A stretch of DNA of 64,000 nt from Terrimicrobium sacchariphilum (GTDB taxonomy: Bacteria > Verrucomicrobiota > Verrucomicrobiia > Chthoniobacterales > Terrimicrobiaceae), in NCBI RefSeq assembly GCF_001613545.1, contig NZ_BDCO01000002.1, forward strand, positions 3,038,001 through 3,102,000, in the 5' to 3' direction. The notes under the pieces were generated by a model. The model searched no databases. It was given only the letters and a program-made list of their open reading frames with translations, and was not told the DNA's origin. Positions 8,818 through 18,082 of the stretch are shown here, piece after piece; position 1 is the stretch's first letter, and every line of letters starts with the position of its first letter. A program made the translations under genes and the position numbers.

Positions 8818-10815
8818 TTACAAATACACATCCCTACCCCCTTCGCGACCGGCCCAGCGGCGGACTCGGAAGATGTGGGCGGGGCGGGTGTGGGGGTTGA
8901 GGGAGACGAAGTTGCGGGAACCGGTCCAGGTGAAGCGTTCGCCGGTGAGCAGGTCCTCGACCTGATAGGTCTCGCGGTCGCCGATGCCTAGCTCCTCCAG
9001 CGGGACGTGCACGAAGGCGGTCTGCGGGTTGTAGGGGTCGACGGTGACGATGAAGAGGAGGGCGTTGTCCCCGGCGACGGTCTTCTTGCTGTAGAAGAGG
9101 ATGTTGTCGTTGTCGGCGGGGTGGAAGCGCAGGTTGGCGTATTCCTGGAGGGCGCGGTTGTCGCGGCGGATGGCGTTGAGCCGGGTGACGTAGTCCTTGA
9201 TGTTGCCGGGGGCGTTCCAGTCGCGGCCCTTGAACTGGTATTTCTCGGAGTCGATGTACTCCTCCTTGCCCGGAATGGGGGCGTTTTCGCAGAGCTCGAA
9301 TCCGCTGTAGATGCCGTAAACGGGCGAGAGCGTGGCGGCGAGGAAGGCGCGAATGAGGAAGCCGGGGCGTCCGCTGCGCTGGAGATACTCGGGGAGGATG
9401 TCGGGGGTGTTGGTAAAGAAGTTGCCCCGGAAGTAGTCCTTCATCTCCGTCTGCGTAAGCTCGGTGAGGTACTCGGTGAGCTCCCACTTCGTATTGCGCC
9501 AGGTGAAGTAGGTGTAGCTCTGGGTGAAGCCGACCTTGGCGAGGACCTGCATCATCTTGGGCCGGGTGAAGGCCTCGCTGAGGAAGATGGCGTCGGGGTA
9601 GGTCTCGTGGATGTCGCCAATGAGGTACTCCCAGAAGGAGACGGGCTTCGTGTGGGGATTGTCCACGCGGAAGGTGCGGATGCCGATCTCGCACCAGAAG
9701 GCGATGACGTCGCGCATCTCCTGCCAGAGGGCCTGCCAGTTGTCGTTGTGGAAATTCAGCGGGTAAACGTCCTCGTATTTCTTCGGCGGGTTCTCGGCGT
9801 ACTTGATGGTGCCGTCGGGACGCTTGAAGAACCACTCGGGGTGGCTCTCGACATAGGGATGGTCGGGCGAGCAGTTGATCGCGAAGTCGATGGCGATCTC
9901 CATGCCGCGCTTTTTCACCTCGCCGATGAGCCAGGACAAATCCTCGAGGGTGCCCAGCTCGGGGGCGACGTCCTTGTGGCCGCCGCCGTTGACGCCGTGG
10001 CGGTGGTTGCCGATGGCGTAGGGGACTCCGGGTTCGCCGGGCTCGGCGTGGAGCGAGTTGTTGCGGCCCTTGCGGTTCGTCTCGCCGATCGGGTGGATGG
10101 GCGGGAAGTAGATGACGTCGAAGCCCATGGCCTTGGCATCGTCAATACGCGGCAGGCAGTCGCGGAAGGTGGAGCCGCTGTCGGCCTTGCCCTCGGCGCT
10201 ACGCGGGAAGAACTCGTACCACGCGGCGTAGGCGGCGCGCTCGCGGTCGACCCAGAGCGGGAGCGGGGCGTGGGTGGTGGAGAGCGAGCGGTCGGTCCAC
10301 GCGATCATGAGCGCGGTGAGCTCGAGGCTGGCGGAAATGGTGCTGAGCGCCTCGGCGTCGGCCTGCTGGAGCTGGGAGGCGAAGGCTTTCAAGCGCTTCG
10401 CATCGGGCGATTTCCCGGCGCGGGCGGCGGCTTTGCTGACGAGGCTGGCGCCCTCGAGCGCCTCGCTCTTCAGGTCGCGGAGGCCGCCGTTGAATTTCTT
10501 GCGCACCTCGTCCTGCCACGAGCGGAAGGTGTCGCCCCAGGCTTCGACGGTGTATTCCCACGCCCCGATCTGGCCGACGGAGAGCGTGCCGGTCCAGCGG
10601 TCATTCTGCCCGAGCGTCATGGGCGTCTCGCGCCAGGCGGCGTCGCCTTTGGGACGCCACTTCAGGACGGCGGTGACGAGGTCGTGGCCTTCCTTGAGGA
10701 TGTCGGCCTCGACGACGAGGTCCTGGCCGGAGATGCGCTTGACGGCGTAGCGGCCGCCTTCCAGTTGCGGGGTGATATGGTCGATGACGACGGTGTCGGC
10801 TTCGCTCAGCTTCAT
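8818..10815 (-). CDS. glgE: Maltosyltransferase GlgE (alpha-1,4-glucan:maltose-1-phosphate maltosyltransferase)
   Basis: This 665-residue GH13_3 enzyme extends alpha-1,4-glucans with maltosyl units from maltose-1-phosphate. The catalytic residues are in place: Asp385 in FRVDNPHTKP (nucleophile), Glu414 in SEAFTRP (acid/base) and Asp472 in TNTPDILPEY. These spacings agree with characterised GlgE proteins. An N-terminal beta-sandwich (residues about 1-110) precedes the barrel, and a C-terminal beta domain closes it. I start at ATG 10815; a longer frame upstream is a low-complexity Arg/Pro run inside the neighbour. The start overlaps the stop of the kinase gene by 4 bases (ATGA), so translation is coupled. 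No trehalose synthase or maltokinase is in this window, so the maltose-1-phosphate source is not shown. Confidence 0.95.
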   Translation of the reverse strand: MKLSEADTVVIDHITPQLEGGRYAVKRISGQDLVVEADILKEGHDLVTAVLKWRPKGDAAWRETPMTLGQNDRWTGTLSVGQIGAWEYTVEAWGDTFRSWQDEVRKKFNGGLRDLKSEALEGASLVSKAAARAGKSPDAKRLKAFASQLQQADAEALSTISASLELTALMIAWTDRSLSTTHAPLPLWVDRERAAYAAWYEFFPRSAEGKADSGSTFRDCLPRIDDAKAMGFDVIYFPPIHPIGETNRKGRNNSLHAEPGEPGVPYAIGNHRHGVNGGGHKDVAPELGTLEDLSWLIGEVKKRGMEIAIDFAINCSPDHPYVESHPEWFFKRPDGTIKYAENPPKKYEDVYPLNFHNDNWQALWQEMRDVIAFWCEIGIRTFRVDNPHTKPVSFWEYLIGDIHETYPDAIFLSEAFTRPKMMQVLAKVGFTQSYTYFTWRNTKWELTEYLTELTQTEMKDYFRGNFFTNTPDILPEYLQRSGRPGFLIRAFLAATLSPVYGIYSGFELCENAPIPGKEEYIDSEKYQFKGRDWNAPGNIKDYVTRLNAIRRDNRALQEYANLRFHPADNDNILFYSKKTVAGDNALLFIVTVDPYNPQTAFVHVPLEELGIGDRETYQVEDLLTGERFTWTGSRNFVSLNPHTRPAHIFRVRRWAGREGGRDVYL

Positions 10816-11801
10816 GGCAGGGAGTCGAGGAGTTTTACGAAAGGGTCGAGCCCGTCGAGGCGGGCGGCCACCTCGCGAAGGGATCGGCGGGCGGCGGGGA
10901 TGTGGGCGAGGAAATCGGCGCGGCCCTTGTGGAGGCCGAGGAATCCGTAGGCTCCGAGCGCCTGCATGAGCCGCTGGAGGGCGCACTCGTGATAGACCTG
11001 CTCGAAGTCGGGCGCGATCTCCAGCCCCTCGCGGCGGGCGGCCTGCTGGTAGTAGGCGAGGAGGTGGTCGCGTTCGCTGCCGGAGAGCGTGACGTAGGGA
11101 TCGTAAAGGAGCGAGGCCACGTCGTACTGCGGCAGGCCGGGGCGCATGCCCTGGAAATCAATGAGCCACGCCGCGCCCTGGTGGATGAGGATATTCTGCG
11201 ACTGGAAATCGCGGTGCACGAGCACGCGCGGCAGGTGCGCGAGATGGTCGGCGATGCCGGTGAGCGCGGGCAGCGTGGCGTAGCGTTGAACCGTGGCGGC
11301 ATCGAGGCCGAAGTGCGCCCCGAGGCAGTGCTCGAAAAAGTATCCCTGCTCCCACAGGTAAAGCTGTTCGCTGAATTCCCGCTCCAACCGGATGCCTGCG
11401 CCCTCGATGCGGCGGGTGGCGGAGGTGTGCATGCGGGCCACCTCGGTGAGCGCAGCCTCGTAGAGCGGGCGGCGGATTTCCCATGGCTCCGCGCGGTAGG
11501 CCCAGAGATCGTCATGGCCGAGGTCCTGCATCCAGATGAGGCCCTCCTCCGGGTCGTGAAAATAGATCTTCGGCACGCGCACACCGGCGGCGGCGAGGAA
11601 CTGCGCGATGTCGACGTAGTGGCGGTTTTCCTCCTTCTGGCTGGAGTACTTCACCACGATCATCGAATGCTGCCCGGCGGCCTGGATGCGGTAAAATTTG
11701 CGATCCGACCCGCCCTTTTCCAACGGGCTGACCTCGAAGTCCTCGGTGGAGAAATCCGGGAAGCGCTCAAAGGTCTGGTTGATGACAGAGTGCGGCAACA
11801 T
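10812..11801 (-). CDS. amgK: Sugar kinase of the aminoglycoside-phosphotransferase fold, AmgK-like
   Basis: This 329-residue protein has the aminoglycoside phosphotransferase fold. The N-lobe has EKGGSDRKFYRI and a nucleotide lysine in MIVVKYSS. The catalytic loop is VLVHRDFQSQNIL near residue 197, and WLIDFQGMRPG gives the metal-binding Asp. The opening resembles AmgK, which phosphorylates the anomeric hydroxyl of MurNAc/GlcNAc in the Pseudomonas peptidoglycan recycling route. The MurU-like nucleotidyltransferase gene is 3 bases upstream, and amgK-murU pairing is well known. Because glgE overlaps its end, a role in making a sugar-1-phosphate for glucan synthesis cannot be excluded. I am confident about kinase fold and coupling, less so about substrate. 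Confidence 0.75.
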   Translation of the reverse strand: MLPHSVINQTFERFPDFSTEDFEVSPLEKGGSDRKFYRIQAAGQHSMIVVKYSSQKEENRHYVDIAQFLAAAGVRVPKIYFHDPEEGLIWMQDLGHDDLWAYRAEPWEIRRPLYEAALTEVARMHTSATRRIEGAGIRLEREFSEQLYLWEQGYFFEHCLGAHFGLDAATVQRYATLPALTGIADHLAHLPRVLVHRDFQSQNILIHQGAAWLIDFQGMRPGLPQYDVASLLYDPYVTLSGSERDHLLAYYQQAARREGLEIAPDFEQVYHECALQRLMQALGAYGFLGLHKGRADFLAHIPAARRSLREVAARLDGLDPFVKLLDSLP

Positions 11802-11804
11802 TGC

Positions 11805-12776
11805 TTAAAAGTCGGCGTTGCGCCGATCCCCGCCAGCATGGCGATGGTCCCGGACAATGCAAGATTCCAAGCGAGCCCCGGGGGCGATTTCCGCGCCTTC
11901 CCAGAGGACGGTGTCATGAAGTTCGGCTCCCGCGCCCACCTTGGCCCCCTCCCCGATGGCGACGAAGCCTTTCAACGTCACATCGACGGGCAGGCGGACG
12001 GAGGGGTGGATGGGCTCCGGCCAGGGGCGGTCGAGCGGGTAGGTCAGCGCGAGGTCGCCTGCGGCGATACGACGGTGGCACTCCAGATAGGATTCGCGCG
12101 TGCCGAGGTCGAACCACGTGCCCTCGTCGAGGATCACGCCGCCGATGGGGGTTCCGGCGCGGATGAGGCCGAGCAGGATGGGAATGATCGAGGTGATCTC
12201 CCCCGCCGGGATGTGGTCGAAGATCGCGGGCGAGAGGACGTAGACGCCGGTGAAAAGGAACGACGGGAGATTCGCGCCGAGGCCGAGCTGATTGCGCACG
12301 TCGGCCATGAGGCCGGTGTCGGGATTCCACTGCACGTGGAGCGGGCCGCCGTGGGAGCGGAGGCCGATGGTGGCGATATTGCCGCTGCGGATATGCGAGG
12401 CGATGAGTCGGTCGATGGCGAGATCGGCGAGGACGTCGCCATTGAAAACGAGGAAGGGCTCGTCGCCGACAAGGTCCTGGATGTTCTTGATGCCGCCGCC
12501 GGTGTCGAGCAGGACCGGCTCGTGGCGGAAGGCGACACGGCAGCCCGCGTACTCCGCGGCTCCCCCGCTTTCGCCGAGCAGGGTCGAGTAGGCCTCGGCC
12601 CGGTGGTGGGTATTGACGATGAACCGCGAAACGCCAAACGCCCTGAGGTGATCGAAGGCGAAAGTGACGAGCGGTTTGTGAAAGATGGGAACGAGCGGCT
12701 TCGGTCGATCCTCGGTGAGCGGGCGGAGACGGGTCCCCAGCCCCGCCCCAAGCACGAAGGCCGTCGAAATCCCCAT
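11805..12776 (-). CDS. murU: Sugar-1-phosphate nucleotidyltransferase, MurU-like
   Basis: This 323-residue nucleotidyltransferase starts with FVLGAGLGTRLRPLTEDRPKP (residues 7-27 approximately), the pyrophosphorylase signature with the catalytic Arg and Lys. VLLDTGGGIKN and FLVFNGDVLAD match the MurNAc-1-phosphate uridylyltransferase MurU, which forms UDP-MurNAc from MurNAc-1-phosphate. A C-terminal segment (about 255-310) looks like a short left-handed beta-helix, absent from the smallest MurU proteins and more like GDP-mannose pyrophosphorylases. Its place immediately before the AmgK-like kinase supports the recycling role. The start codon follows the stop of the FG-GAP gene by one base, so it sits inside an operon. 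Confidence 0.75.
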   Translation of the reverse strand: MGISTAFVLGAGLGTRLRPLTEDRPKPLVPIFHKPLVTFAFDHLRAFGVSRFIVNTHHRAEAYSTLLGESGGAAEYAGCRVAFRHEPVLLDTGGGIKNIQDLVGDEPFLVFNGDVLADLAIDRLIASHIRSGNIATIGLRSHGGPLHVQWNPDTGLMADVRNQLGLGANLPSFLFTGVYVLSPAIFDHIPAGEITSIIPILLGLIRAGTPIGGVILDEGTWFDLGTRESYLECHRRIAAGDLALTYPLDRPWPEPIHPSVRLPVDVTLKGFVAIGEGAKVGAGAELHDTVLWEGAEIAPGARLESCIVRDHRHAGGDRRNADF

Positions 12777-12777
12777 C

Positions 12778-14613
12778 CTATTTCTCGGTCAGCTTGAAGT
12801 CGTCGAAGTACACCGTGCCAGCACCCGGAGAGAGGGTGAACATGATCTCGATGGCCCCGCTAGACTGGGTGGTGGGATCATTGAGCTTGCGGTCCTTCAC
12901 CGAGAGGCGGAAGTCCTTGCTGACATCGGCCCAGGCCGGACCAGCGCTAAAGGGCGCCTCTATGCTGCCGGATTCCTCGAGCACGTTGCGGATGATCTTC
13001 ACATCGCCACGACTGCCACCTTCGATCTTGCGATCATCGCTCAGCTTGCGGGTGATGTTCCAGGCGGCCATGACCTGCCCCCCACTCAAGCCGCTGCCTT
13101 TGACCTTGAAGGAAATCGTGTAGGATTTTTCCACCTTGAGCGGCACACCGTAGACGCGAAGCAGAAAGGTATTCGCCGGCATGACACGCATGACCTCGAC
13201 CGCCCTGTCCTCACCCGCGGGATCAGCTTTCTTGTGCTCAACCTTTGGATCGAGGGAGCCGGAGTACGAATTCGCAGCCGGTGGGGCCATGACCTTGTTG
13301 GGGCTCGGCACATAACCGACCTTGAGGCAGGCCTTGCCTTCCGGCGGATTGGCGTCCGGATCGTCGGCAGCGGTGACGACGTTCATGTAGCCGTAAAAGT
13401 TTCCGCGTTCGAGGCCGTAGCTGATATCCCAGCCGCTGGGGAGGCGGAAGGGTTTGGTGCCGGCGTCGCCCTTGAGTTCGACGGGCTGGCCCCACTTCGG
13501 CTCGGTCTTGGTGCCGGTGTTGTAAATGACAGCCACGCGACCATTGGTCTTGCCCACGACGATGTCGAACAGACCGTCGCCGTTGAGATCGCCTGTAGTG
13601 ATGGTCGAGATGCCACCGAGAGAGATCGGGGTACCAGTCGAGCCACCAGCGGAGAGGAACGACGTGAACGGAAGCTCCACACCGGGTTTCCACGGCTTGC
13701 CGTCATTCAGGTGGAGGGCGATTTTGCCCGTACGCTCAGTGACGAGGAGATCGGGCAGGCCGTCGCCATTGTAATCCACCACGGTGGGAGAGAGCTGCTC
13801 ACGTCCGTCGCCAAAGGCGATAACGGTGCGGTTGGTCTCCTCAAAGACCGGACGGGCGGGCGAGCCGGAGTTGATCAGGAGATGGATATTATTGGCGGAG
13901 TAGGAGCCTTCTCCGAGGAGGAGGTCCTCCTTGCCATCGCGGTTCCAATCCCATACGGCGGGCGAAAAGACGTTGCCCCACTTCGTATTCGATCCCTTGG
14001 CAGTCGGGACGACGATCTTGTTGATATCGGAGGGCTGGCGAAAGTCAGGCTTCGCGCCGGAACCATCGTTTTTCAGGAAGAGGACTTCACCCCAGTAGTT
14101 GCCGATATAGAGGTCGTTCTTGCCCGAGCGCTGGCTGTCATACAGGGCAAAGCGGGGAGCGAGGCGCACGGTGGGAGGCAGTACGCCGCCCCGGCGATCC
14201 GGCGAGGGAATCCAGCTGCGCGTGAGAAAAATCGGGACGATCTCGGCGGTGGTGAACTTTGGTTCTGTCTTGGTGCCCTGGTTGAAATAGATGCGCATGT
14301 ACCCGGTCGGGTCCATGGTCACGATGTCGGGGAGGCTGTCGCCATTCATGTCGGCGACCTGGACGGAAACCGGCATGCTGCTGTCCGCCACAGTGCCGCT
14401 GGTCATAAGGACCGGCACCTGCTCACGATCCCCGGCGAGGAAGCCGGCGGCATCCACGCCGTCCCAGAGGTCTTCGCGAGTGCGGGAAAGTTCGAAGCCG
14501 CCGTTACGAATCAGCGCCTTGGGAGGCGCCGGGGCGGGAGAGGGAGCTTGAGCGATGAGGCTCTGCGCGACGGAAAAGACCGCCAGTATGGCCAGAGGGG
14601 AAGAGATGCGCAT
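12778..14613 (-). CDS. Secreted FG-GAP/VCBS repeat protein
   Basis: This 611-residue exported protein starts at ATG 14613 (MRISSPLAILAVFSVAQSLIAQ), a clear signal peptide; the longer upstream frame lies inside the permease gene. The mature part has several beta-propeller repeats with calcium-binding loops such as DMNGDSLPDIV, DWNRDGKEDLLLG, DYNGDGLPDLLV and DLNGDGLFDIVVG. The last 200 residues, ending VYFDDFKLTEK, look like a jelly-roll carbohydrate-binding type domain. Such proteins act outside the cytoplasm, often binding polysaccharide. It is encoded 68 bases after the permease and one base before murU, so the set may take up and process sugar-containing material. Ligand unknown. Confidence 0.8.
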   Translation of the reverse strand: MRISSPLAILAVFSVAQSLIAQAPSPAPAPPKALIRNGGFELSRTREDLWDGVDAAGFLAGDREQVPVLMTSGTVADSSMPVSVQVADMNGDSLPDIVTMDPTGYMRIYFNQGTKTEPKFTTAEIVPIFLTRSWIPSPDRRGGVLPPTVRLAPRFALYDSQRSGKNDLYIGNYWGEVLFLKNDGSGAKPDFRQPSDINKIVVPTAKGSNTKWGNVFSPAVWDWNRDGKEDLLLGEGSYSANNIHLLINSGSPARPVFEETNRTVIAFGDGREQLSPTVVDYNGDGLPDLLVTERTGKIALHLNDGKPWKPGVELPFTSFLSAGGSTGTPISLGGISTITTGDLNGDGLFDIVVGKTNGRVAVIYNTGTKTEPKWGQPVELKGDAGTKPFRLPSGWDISYGLERGNFYGYMNVVTAADDPDANPPEGKACLKVGYVPSPNKVMAPPAANSYSGSLDPKVEHKKADPAGEDRAVEVMRVMPANTFLLRVYGVPLKVEKSYTISFKVKGSGLSGGQVMAAWNITRKLSDDRKIEGGSRGDVKIIRNVLEESGSIEAPFSAGPAWADVSKDFRLSVKDRKLNDPTTQSSGAIEIMFTLSPGAGTVYFDDFKLTEK

Positions 14614-14681
14614 TTTTCTGAAATCCGAACGAGTGACAATGCCTCGAAGCGAGGGGGAATTGCAAACGGTTTCGCTCCGCC

Positions 14682-16016
14682 TCAGTCCATACCGACCAAC
14701 TTCGAGCGGTCGGGGCGCATGATGAAGTACAAAATGCTGATCAGGACGATAAGGACAAGGGCAATGAGGGGCGCTTTTGGGTCGGCCCCGGCAGAGGCGA
14801 GGCGCGAGCCGATGAGGACAAAGCACACGATGCAGCCGAGGATGGGTATGAAGAGCGGAATCTCAAACTTCCCGGGCTGCTCGCCCTTGCGGAGCTTCAG
14901 CACGATGAGCGAGGCGTTCATGAGGGCGAAAACCAGGAGCAGGAGGAGTGATGTGGCGGAAGCAAGATCCTTGATGTCCCCCGCGAAGGCGAGACAGGAA
15001 ACCATGAGCGCCAGCACGAGGATTGAGACATACGGAGTGCGGCGGGATTTGTGCACGGTGCCGAGAGCGGAGGGCAGGAGGCCCTGCTTTGCCATGCCGT
15101 ACATGAGACGGGACCCCATGATGAAATTCATCAACGCGGTATTGGCCACAGCGAACAGGGTGATGAAGGTGTAGGTATTCTTTGGCAGCCACGGAGCGGC
15201 CACGGCAGTGATCTGGGCGAGCGGAGCTCCGAGGCTCAGATCGCCGAGGCGGGAATACGGAACCACGGAAACCGCCGCGATGCTGACCAGGATATAGACT
15301 ACCGTGACGCAGGCCACCGCGCCGACGATGCCCCAGGGCATGTTTCGCTGGGGGTTTTTGACTTCCTCCGAAAGGTTCAGCAAATCCTCAAAGCCGACAA
15401 AGGCGTAAAAGGTCAATACCGCGCCCGAGAGGACAAGACCCGGCGAAATCGCCCCGGCGGAAGCGGGAACCTCCAGGTAATCGACCGAGCCGAAATACGG
15501 CAGGCTGACCCAGATGACAAAAAGCAACCCGCCGACCTCGACAAAGGTGCAGACGATGTTGACCCACACGCATTCGCGGATGCCGATAAAGTTCACCAGC
15601 GTAAGCAGCCCGATGAAGCCGAGGAAGAGCAGCCAGAGTGGCGGCAGACCGACAAGCGGCTGAAGATACTGCGCAAAAACCCGACTGCCGGCCGCCATGG
15701 AGGTGAGGCCCGAGAAAACAACAGCCAGGCCAACCACGTAGGAAAGAAACTCCCAGCCAAACGCCCGCTCAGTGACATAGGCCGCTCCGGCGGCACGAGG
15801 GTGCCGGGAAGCGAGGGAAGCATAGGACAGGCCCGTAAAGAGCGCCGCGATCATGGAAAATACGAAAGCCAGCCAGACAGCGTTGCCCATCTTTCCCGCC
15901 GCGACGCCGATGGTGCCATAGATACCGGCGCCGATCATATCGCCGACGCCGTAGATGATCAGCGCAAAGAGCCCGATATTCCGCGCCAGGGCGGTATTGT
16001 CCTTTCCCTCGCTCAT
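14682..16016 (-). CDS. APC-superfamily amino acid/amine permease
   Basis: This 444-residue integral membrane protein has about twelve hydrophobic segments and the APC N-terminal signature LIIYGVGDMIGAGIYGTIG (helix 1, with the unwound GAGIY loop that binds the substrate amine). The helix 6 region FYAFVGFEDLLNLSEEVKNPQRNMP is also characteristic. Substrate cannot be assigned. It is the first gene of a minus-strand operon continuing to the FG-GAP protein, murU, amgK and glgE. Its start lies only 26 bases from that of the divergent small membrane protein gene. Confidence 0.87.
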   Translation of the reverse strand: MSEGKDNTALARNIGLFALIIYGVGDMIGAGIYGTIGVAAGKMGNAVWLAFVFSMIAALFTGLSYASLASRHPRAAGAAYVTERAFGWEFLSYVVGLAVVFSGLTSMAAGSRVFAQYLQPLVGLPPLWLLFLGFIGLLTLVNFIGIRECVWVNIVCTFVEVGGLLFVIWVSLPYFGSVDYLEVPASAGAISPGLVLSGAVLTFYAFVGFEDLLNLSEEVKNPQRNMPWGIVGAVACVTVVYILVSIAAVSVVPYSRLGDLSLGAPLAQITAVAAPWLPKNTYTFITLFAVANTALMNFIMGSRLMYGMAKQGLLPSALGTVHKSRRTPYVSILVLALMVSCLAFAGDIKDLASATSLLLLLVFALMNASLIVLKLRKGEQPGKFEIPLFIPILGCIVCFVLIGSRLASAGADPKAPLIALVLIVLISILYFIMRPDRSKLVGMD

Positions 16017-16042
16017 AGGCGGGCGATAATGAGGAAATCCCG

Positions 16043-16390
16043 ATGAGTGGCACGAAAAAAACCCTCTTCACCGGAATCGCGGTCGCCGCCGCCCTGATCG
16101 TCGCTTGTGCGCTCGGGTGGATATTAACGCATTCCCTCCCACACACGGAACCCGTCTCGAGCCGCCAGGCGCTGGTGGAGGCAAACGGCCAGGTCCTCGC
16201 GCGCTTCGATTCCACCGCCGGGATCAAGCCTGGCATGAAAGCCATGGTGCGAACCGACGAGACCCAAACCTCCGCGAAGGTGGAGGCGGTGAATGGCGCC
16301 TGGGTCGTGCTAAGCTTCATCGAAAAGAACCTGCCCGCAGGCACGAATTGCCGAGTCACGATCGATCCCTCCGCGCCGGGCGCGCGATGA
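16043..16390 (+). CDS. Small membrane-anchored protein with a HlyD-like domain
   Basis: This 115-residue protein has one N-terminal helix (LFTGIAVAAALIVACALGWIL, residues about 8-28) and an outside domain of about 80 residues. The domain pattern GIKPGMKAMVRTD...KVEAVNGAWVVLSF...LPAGTNCRVTID resembles the beta-barrel element of HlyD/membrane-fusion proteins, but it is too short to be one. It is divergent from the permease by 26 bases and lies 45 bases before lnt. I do not know its function; a role beside lipoprotein maturation is only suggested by proximity. Confidence 0.6.
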   Translation: MSGTKKTLFTGIAVAAALIVACALGWILTHSLPHTEPVSSRQALVEANGQVLARFDSTAGIKPGMKAMVRTDETQTSAKVEAVNGAWVVLSFIEKNLPAGTNCRVTIDPSAPGAR

Positions 16391-16435
16391 GACTTGGCGG
16401 CGGGTGCGGTGTGGTGTTTGTTGTCGGCCTTGCTG

Positions 16436-18034
16436 ATGAAGAACTACGCGCCCTGGCTTTGCGCCGTCCTGTCCGGAATCCTGCTGGCCCTCAGCTTCCC
16501 TCCCGCCGACTTTGACGGACTAACCTGGGTGGCGCTCGCCCCGGTGCTGTGGGCGATCTGGTTCTCCCAGCCCTGGACGAAGCGCGAGCCGCTGCGGCTT
16601 TTCCTCCTCGGGTACATCGTCGGCCTTGGGTATTTCGTCGGCAGCCTGCAATGGCTCACGACTGTGACGGTGGCCGGGTGGCTTGCCCTGGCGGCGTATC
16701 TGGCGATCTACCCGGCGCTCTGGGCGCTTTTCGTCGGGCTGGTAGCGCGGGTCAAGGTGGAGAATTTCGGTCCCGAGGGTAGCGCATGGCGCAAAAGTCT
16801 GCGGAACTTTGGCACGGCGGCGCTCGCAGCTGCAGCCTGGACGTCGCTCGAGTGGCTGAGGGGGATCATTTTCACGGGCTTTGGGTGGAACTCCCTCGGG
16901 ATTACTCTACATAACAATCTCGCCATCATCCAGATCTGCGACATCACTGGCGTGGCGGGGCTATCCTTCCTCCTCGTACTGGTCAATGCAATGCTCGCCA
17001 TCACGGCGAAGCGGCTCCAGGTCGAGATCGCTCGCAAGAAAGTGCGTCCCCATTACGACCTGACCCTGGCCATCGCGCTGGTGGCGCTGGCTTTCGGCTA
17101 TGGTGCAAGGCAGCTCTTCGCCCCGGCCCCGGAGTCGGAAACCGTCACGGTGGCCGCAGTGCAGGCCAATGTGCCGATCCTCGAAAAGCGCGACCCGGCG
17201 CACGAGGACCGCATCCTCAAGCTGCACCTCGACATGAGCGAGAAGGCGCTCGCCTTGCGTCCCGACCTGCTGGTGTGGCCCGAGGCGGCGACGCCCCGTC
17301 CACTCTTCCAGGACCAGTCGACCTGGGACGCGGTGCGCAAACTGGCGGAGGGGACCACGGCGGATTTTCTCACGGGCACGGTGTATTTTGGCCCCGAGGG
17401 CGACTTCAACTCGGCCGTCATGCTGACCGAGCATGCAAAGAAGGCGCAGCTCTATCATAAGATTCACCTCGTTCCGTTCGGAGAATATGTTCCTATGCGG
17501 CAAAGCTTTCCGCTATTTGCCATGATCGTCGGCAACCTCGTGCCAGATGACTTTGACTTTGGGCGCGACTACACGGTGATGAAGCTCTCCAGCAAGCCGG
17601 TAAAGATCGGCCCATTGATTTGCTTTGAAGACACGCTGGGCGATCTGGCCCGGCACTTCGTCCTGCGCGGAGCGCAGATGTTTGTTACAGTGACGAATGA
17701 CGGGTGGTTCCTCGACAGCGTGGGGTCGCTCCAGCATCTGCGACAGGCGCTCTTCCGCTGCGCGGAGAATAAAATCCCCATGGTGCGCGCGGCCAATACC
17801 GGAGTGACGTGCAGCATCGACCGCTTCGGTCGCGTCGACCAGATGCTGGCGACCGACCAGGGAAAGACGAACTTCGAGGGGTTCTTCTCCGTGCCGGTGC
17901 AGGCCCCGAAAAGCCCGAAACCGACGTTTTATGCCCGATACGGCGATGTTTTTGCCATGCTCTGCCTCATGGCGACGGTGGCGGTGGTGGGATTCGGATT
18001 CCTGCGACCCGGACGGGGTCGGAGAAAACTCTAG
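16436..18034 (+). CDS. lnt: Apolipoprotein N-acyltransferase
   Basis: This 532-residue inner-membrane enzyme adds the third acyl chain to lipoproteins. The N-terminal half has about six membrane helices, starting LSGILLALSFPPADFDGLTWVAL. The periplasmic nitrilase-like domain holds the catalytic triad: Glu283 in LVWPEAATP, Lys342 in YHKIHLVPFGEYVP and Cys396 in GPLICFEDT. A last hydrophobic helix ends the protein. I choose ATG 16436; a TTG upstream (16394) is in frame but adds only residues without family support. It fits a diderm with lipoproteins such as the one at 5.9 kb. PurS follows after 48 bases. Confidence 0.95.
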   Translation: MKNYAPWLCAVLSGILLALSFPPADFDGLTWVALAPVLWAIWFSQPWTKREPLRLFLLGYIVGLGYFVGSLQWLTTVTVAGWLALAAYLAIYPALWALFVGLVARVKVENFGPEGSAWRKSLRNFGTAALAAAAWTSLEWLRGIIFTGFGWNSLGITLHNNLAIIQICDITGVAGLSFLLVLVNAMLAITAKRLQVEIARKKVRPHYDLTLAIALVALAFGYGARQLFAPAPESETVTVAAVQANVPILEKRDPAHEDRILKLHLDMSEKALALRPDLLVWPEAATPRPLFQDQSTWDAVRKLAEGTTADFLTGTVYFGPEGDFNSAVMLTEHAKKAQLYHKIHLVPFGEYVPMRQSFPLFAMIVGNLVPDDFDFGRDYTVMKLSSKPVKIGPLICFEDTLGDLARHFVLRGAQMFVTVTNDGWFLDSVGSLQHLRQALFRCAENKIPMVRAANTGVTCSIDRFGRVDQMLATDQGKTNFEGFFSVPVQAPKSPKPTFYARYGDVFAMLCLMATVAVVGFGFLRPGRGRRKL

Positions 18035-18082
18035 CGAAATCCGCTTGTCGCACGGGCGCGGAAACGAAATCTTGAGCGGCGA

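Noticed and set aside
8373..8822. Possible tRNA or small RNA between the glycosyltransferase and glgE
   Set aside because: No cloverleaf arms, CCA end or other RNA structure could be found by eye.
9007..10950. Open frame of about 650 codons on the plus strand
   Set aside because: It is the antisense of glgE, rich in Glu, Gly and Val, without any motif. High GC keeps the opposite strand open.
10902..15174. Two long plus-strand frames (over 600 and 800 codons)
   Set aside because: They lie antisense to the kinase, MurU, FG-GAP and permease genes, all of which have clear domains. The frames have biased composition and no family signature.
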